Positions 22,150 through 23,480 of a DNA stretch of 23,480 nucleotides are shown here, piece by piece. Every line of letters begins with the position of its first letter. Within the stretch, counting starts at the first letter, position 1. Position numbers and translations under genes: made by a program. The notes under the pieces are model-generated. The model worked only from the letters and a program-made list of their open reading frames with translations, searched no databases and had not been told where the DNA came from. The stretch covers positions 1-23,480 of the forward strand of contig DATHDM010000318.1 of NCBI GenBank assembly GCA_035319065.1. The letters are read 5' to 3'. Source of the stretch: DASPRM01 sp035319065. Its GTDB lineage: Bacteria > Acidobacteriota > Terriglobia > Terriglobales > Acidobacteriaceae.

Positions 22150-23049
22150 TTAAGGAGCGATCCGGGGCACGAACAGCGGCCGAATTTCGATGGCCGGGGC
22201 GGGGCGCTGGGGAACCTGGCGGCGAAGAAACAGGAAGCCGAGCCCGATAGCCACGGTTGCCAGAATTCCTCCTTCCAATCCGTAGTTGCCGCCAGTCAAC
22301 CAGTTAGGCCCCGCAACTCGTCCCTCGCCGAAGACAGCGAAGTCCGTCAGGCCGCTCACGGGGAGGCCAAAGATGAGTCCCAGGGTCATGTTCCAGCTGA
22401 AGTGAATTCCCCACGGCAGCCAGAGGCCGCGGCTCCGCAGGTAGGCCACCGACAAGACCACGCCGATTAGAACTGTATTGAGCGCCCCGAGAAGCGAAAC
22501 ATGAGGATTCCGCAGGTGGACGCTGCCGAACAGAATCGAGGACACCACAATGGCTCCCACTGGACCCAGACCTTCCACCAGCCGCTGAAAGGGATAGCCG
22601 CGGAAGCTGAGTTCCTCCGCCAGGGCCCCGCTCACCAGCGTCCACAGTACGATCAGCGCCAGCTTGAAAGTGTGGCGATTCAGGTCGGGCGAATAGCCCC
22701 ATTGGCCCCGCTGTACCGCGGCCTGCAGCAGAACGGCAAGCAGCGCCATGCCGAATCCAACGGTGATCCCAAGGAAGCTATCCGGAAGCGCGGCATGCGA
22801 TCCCAAGCCCAGAGCGCGCAGGGGATTCCCCTTCACGCGATCGAGTACCAGCAGCATCAGGCAATAGGCGAGAAGTGAAAGCAACGCGGCAGCGGGACGA
22901 AAGAGGACGTCGAAGAGCCGCTCACTGCCGCGAGCAAGGGAGTCGGCGAAAAGTGCGGCGATCCAGTTCGCAGCGACGAAGGCGCCGACAGAGATCAGGA
23001 AGCGCCAGCCGCTGCGCAGGCGTCCATCGTCGCCCAGGAAGAGAATCAT
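22150..23049 (-). CDS. CPBP-family intramembrane metalloprotease (Rce1/Abi-like)
   Basis: The 299-residue integral membrane protein has about eight hydrophobic segments. It keeps the CPBP active-site motifs in order: EELSFRG with Glu145-Glu146 and Arg150, FGSVHL with His178, and GIHFSWN with His216 and Asn220. Family members cleave prenylated or other membrane proteins, process bacteriocins or confer self-immunity; the substrate here is unknown. The ATG at 23049 overlaps the TGA of the upstream GHMP kinase (ATGA), so translation is coupled; a longer in-frame start at 23349 lies inside the kinase and is rejected. The C-terminal about 60 residues include a glycine-rich turn, a final membrane helix and a proline-rich tail. 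No bacteriocin-like small gene is visible next to it. Confidence 0.92.
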   Translation of the reverse strand: MILFLGDDGRLRSGWRFLISVGAFVAANWIAALFADSLARGSERLFDVLFRPAAALLSLLAYCLMLLVLDRVKGNPLRALGLGSHAALPDSFLGITVGFGMALLAVLLQAAVQRGQWGYSPDLNRHTFKLALIVLWTLVSGALAEELSFRGYPFQRLVEGLGPVGAIVVSSILFGSVHLRNPHVSLLGALNTVLIGVVLSVAYLRSRGLWLPWGIHFSWNMTLGLIFGLPVSGLTDFAVFGEGRVAGPNWLTGGNYGLEGGILATVAIGLGFLFLRRQVPQRPAPAIEIRPLFVPRIAP

Positions 23050-23480
23050 ACCAAGACGGGCTGCGGGCGGGTTTTGCGGACGCTGGTGGTGAGTCCTTGC
23101 GGGGCTACGCGGCACTGCAGCAACTGTCCGCCGTTGATCTTGAGAGCCTCGGCCACTCGCTCCTTGGCGCCGTCCTTGACCATGAAGATGACGCAGCCGC
23201 CACCGCCGGCGCCGCACACCTTGGCGGCACGCCCTCCGGTCTTGGCGGCCACCGCGATGAGGCGATCGATCAGCGGGGTGGAGATGCCGCTGTAGTTGCT
23301 GCGCCGCAGTTTCCACTCCTCGCGCAGCAGCCGCGCCACCTCGTCCCACTGAGCGCGGGCCAGTGCCGGGTGCATCGCCCGCGAGAGTTCGGCGATGTGC
23401 TGGAAATTCTTGATGACGTTCTTGTCGCCGTCCACATGCGCCTTGAATACGTGCCAGTTGTTGATGCCGGAGCGCCGGGG
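23046..23480 (-). CDS. GHMP-family sugar kinase, N-terminus outside the window
   Basis: Only the last 144 residues are present; the frame is open to base 23480, and an internal GTG at 23435 is not the real start. The part seen is the C-terminal GHMP domain: SGINNWHVFKAHVDGD, a helical segment (MHPALARAQWDEVARLLREEW), STPLIDRLIAVA, and the glycine-rich motif KVCGAGGGGCVIFMV that lines the phosphate site. This set of features is closest to the D-glycero-D-manno-heptose-7-phosphate kinase (HddA)/galactokinase-mevalonate kinase group, so the substrate is probably a phosphorylated or free sugar. The ATP-binding N-terminal motif (PxxxGLSSS) is off the edge, so the exact activity cannot be read. The gene is translationally coupled to the CPBP protease. 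Confidence 0.85.
   Translation of the reverse strand, partial: PRRSGINNWHVFKAHVDGDKNVIKNFQHIAELSRAMHPALARAQWDEVARLLREEWKLRRSNYSGISTPLIDRLIAVAAKTGGRAAKVCGAGGGGCVIFMVKDGAKERVAEALKINGGQLLQCRVAPQGLTTSVRKTRPQPVLV

Overview
This is a GC-rich bacterial chromosomal window, densely packed with genes on both strands. The most likely source is an Acidobacteriota (Terriglobia-type) genome. That placement is an inference from the overall look of the genes: a ccsA/hemX-hemA-hemC order, a TPR-secretin of unusual layout, an orphan SBP lipoprotein and several secreted proteins I recognise from no other phylum. I ran no search. There is no phage, IS element, CRISPR array, tRNA or rRNA that I can see.

Layout. 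(1) 1-2983, minus strand: a tightly overlapping haem operon, CcsA/HemX-like membrane protein -> hemA -> hemC (hemC runs off the left edge), with a TATAAT box at 3042-3047 and a perfect TGTGA-N6-TCACA palindrome further upstream. (2) 3172-4541, minus: a GalT-family nucleotidyltransferase with an altered active-site motif, followed by a small unknown gene. (3) 4664-11840, plus: mutS, then a compact group nagZ-anmK-peptide-binding lipoprotein-unknown, which reads as cell-wall (muropeptide) recycling. (4) 11953-14721, plus: a YmdB-type phosphodiesterase and a large secreted protein of unknown function that ends in a clear intrinsic terminator. (5) 14819-16361, plus: a strong sigma70-type promoter, a leader of about 314 nt full of alternative hairpins, and two tandem paralogous secreted proteins with six conserved cysteines, closed by a second clear terminator. 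(6) 16448-18295, plus: an outer-membrane secretin with N-terminal TPR-like repeats and no secretion partners nearby. (7) 18409-20985, minus: glutamine-dependent NAD synthetase followed by a DsbA-like thiol oxidoreductase. (8) 21060-23480, minus: a secreted or lipoprotein-like protein with a BamE-like stretch, then a GHMP kinase (cut by the right edge) overlapping a CPBP intramembrane protease.

How the genes work together. The first operon makes hydroxymethylbilane from glutamyl-tRNA and carries a haem/cytochrome-biogenesis-type membrane protein. nagZ and anmK act one after the other on anhydro-muropeptides, and the lipoprotein translationally coupled to them may capture murein peptides. The most novel region is 14.8-16.4 kb: the duplicated six-cysteine proteins and their duplicated structured leader. 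A secretin lies directly downstream and a disulfide-handling protein converges on it from the other strand.

Limits: all motif positions were read by eye, no homology search or folding program was run, and promoter and RNA-structure calls are pattern-based.
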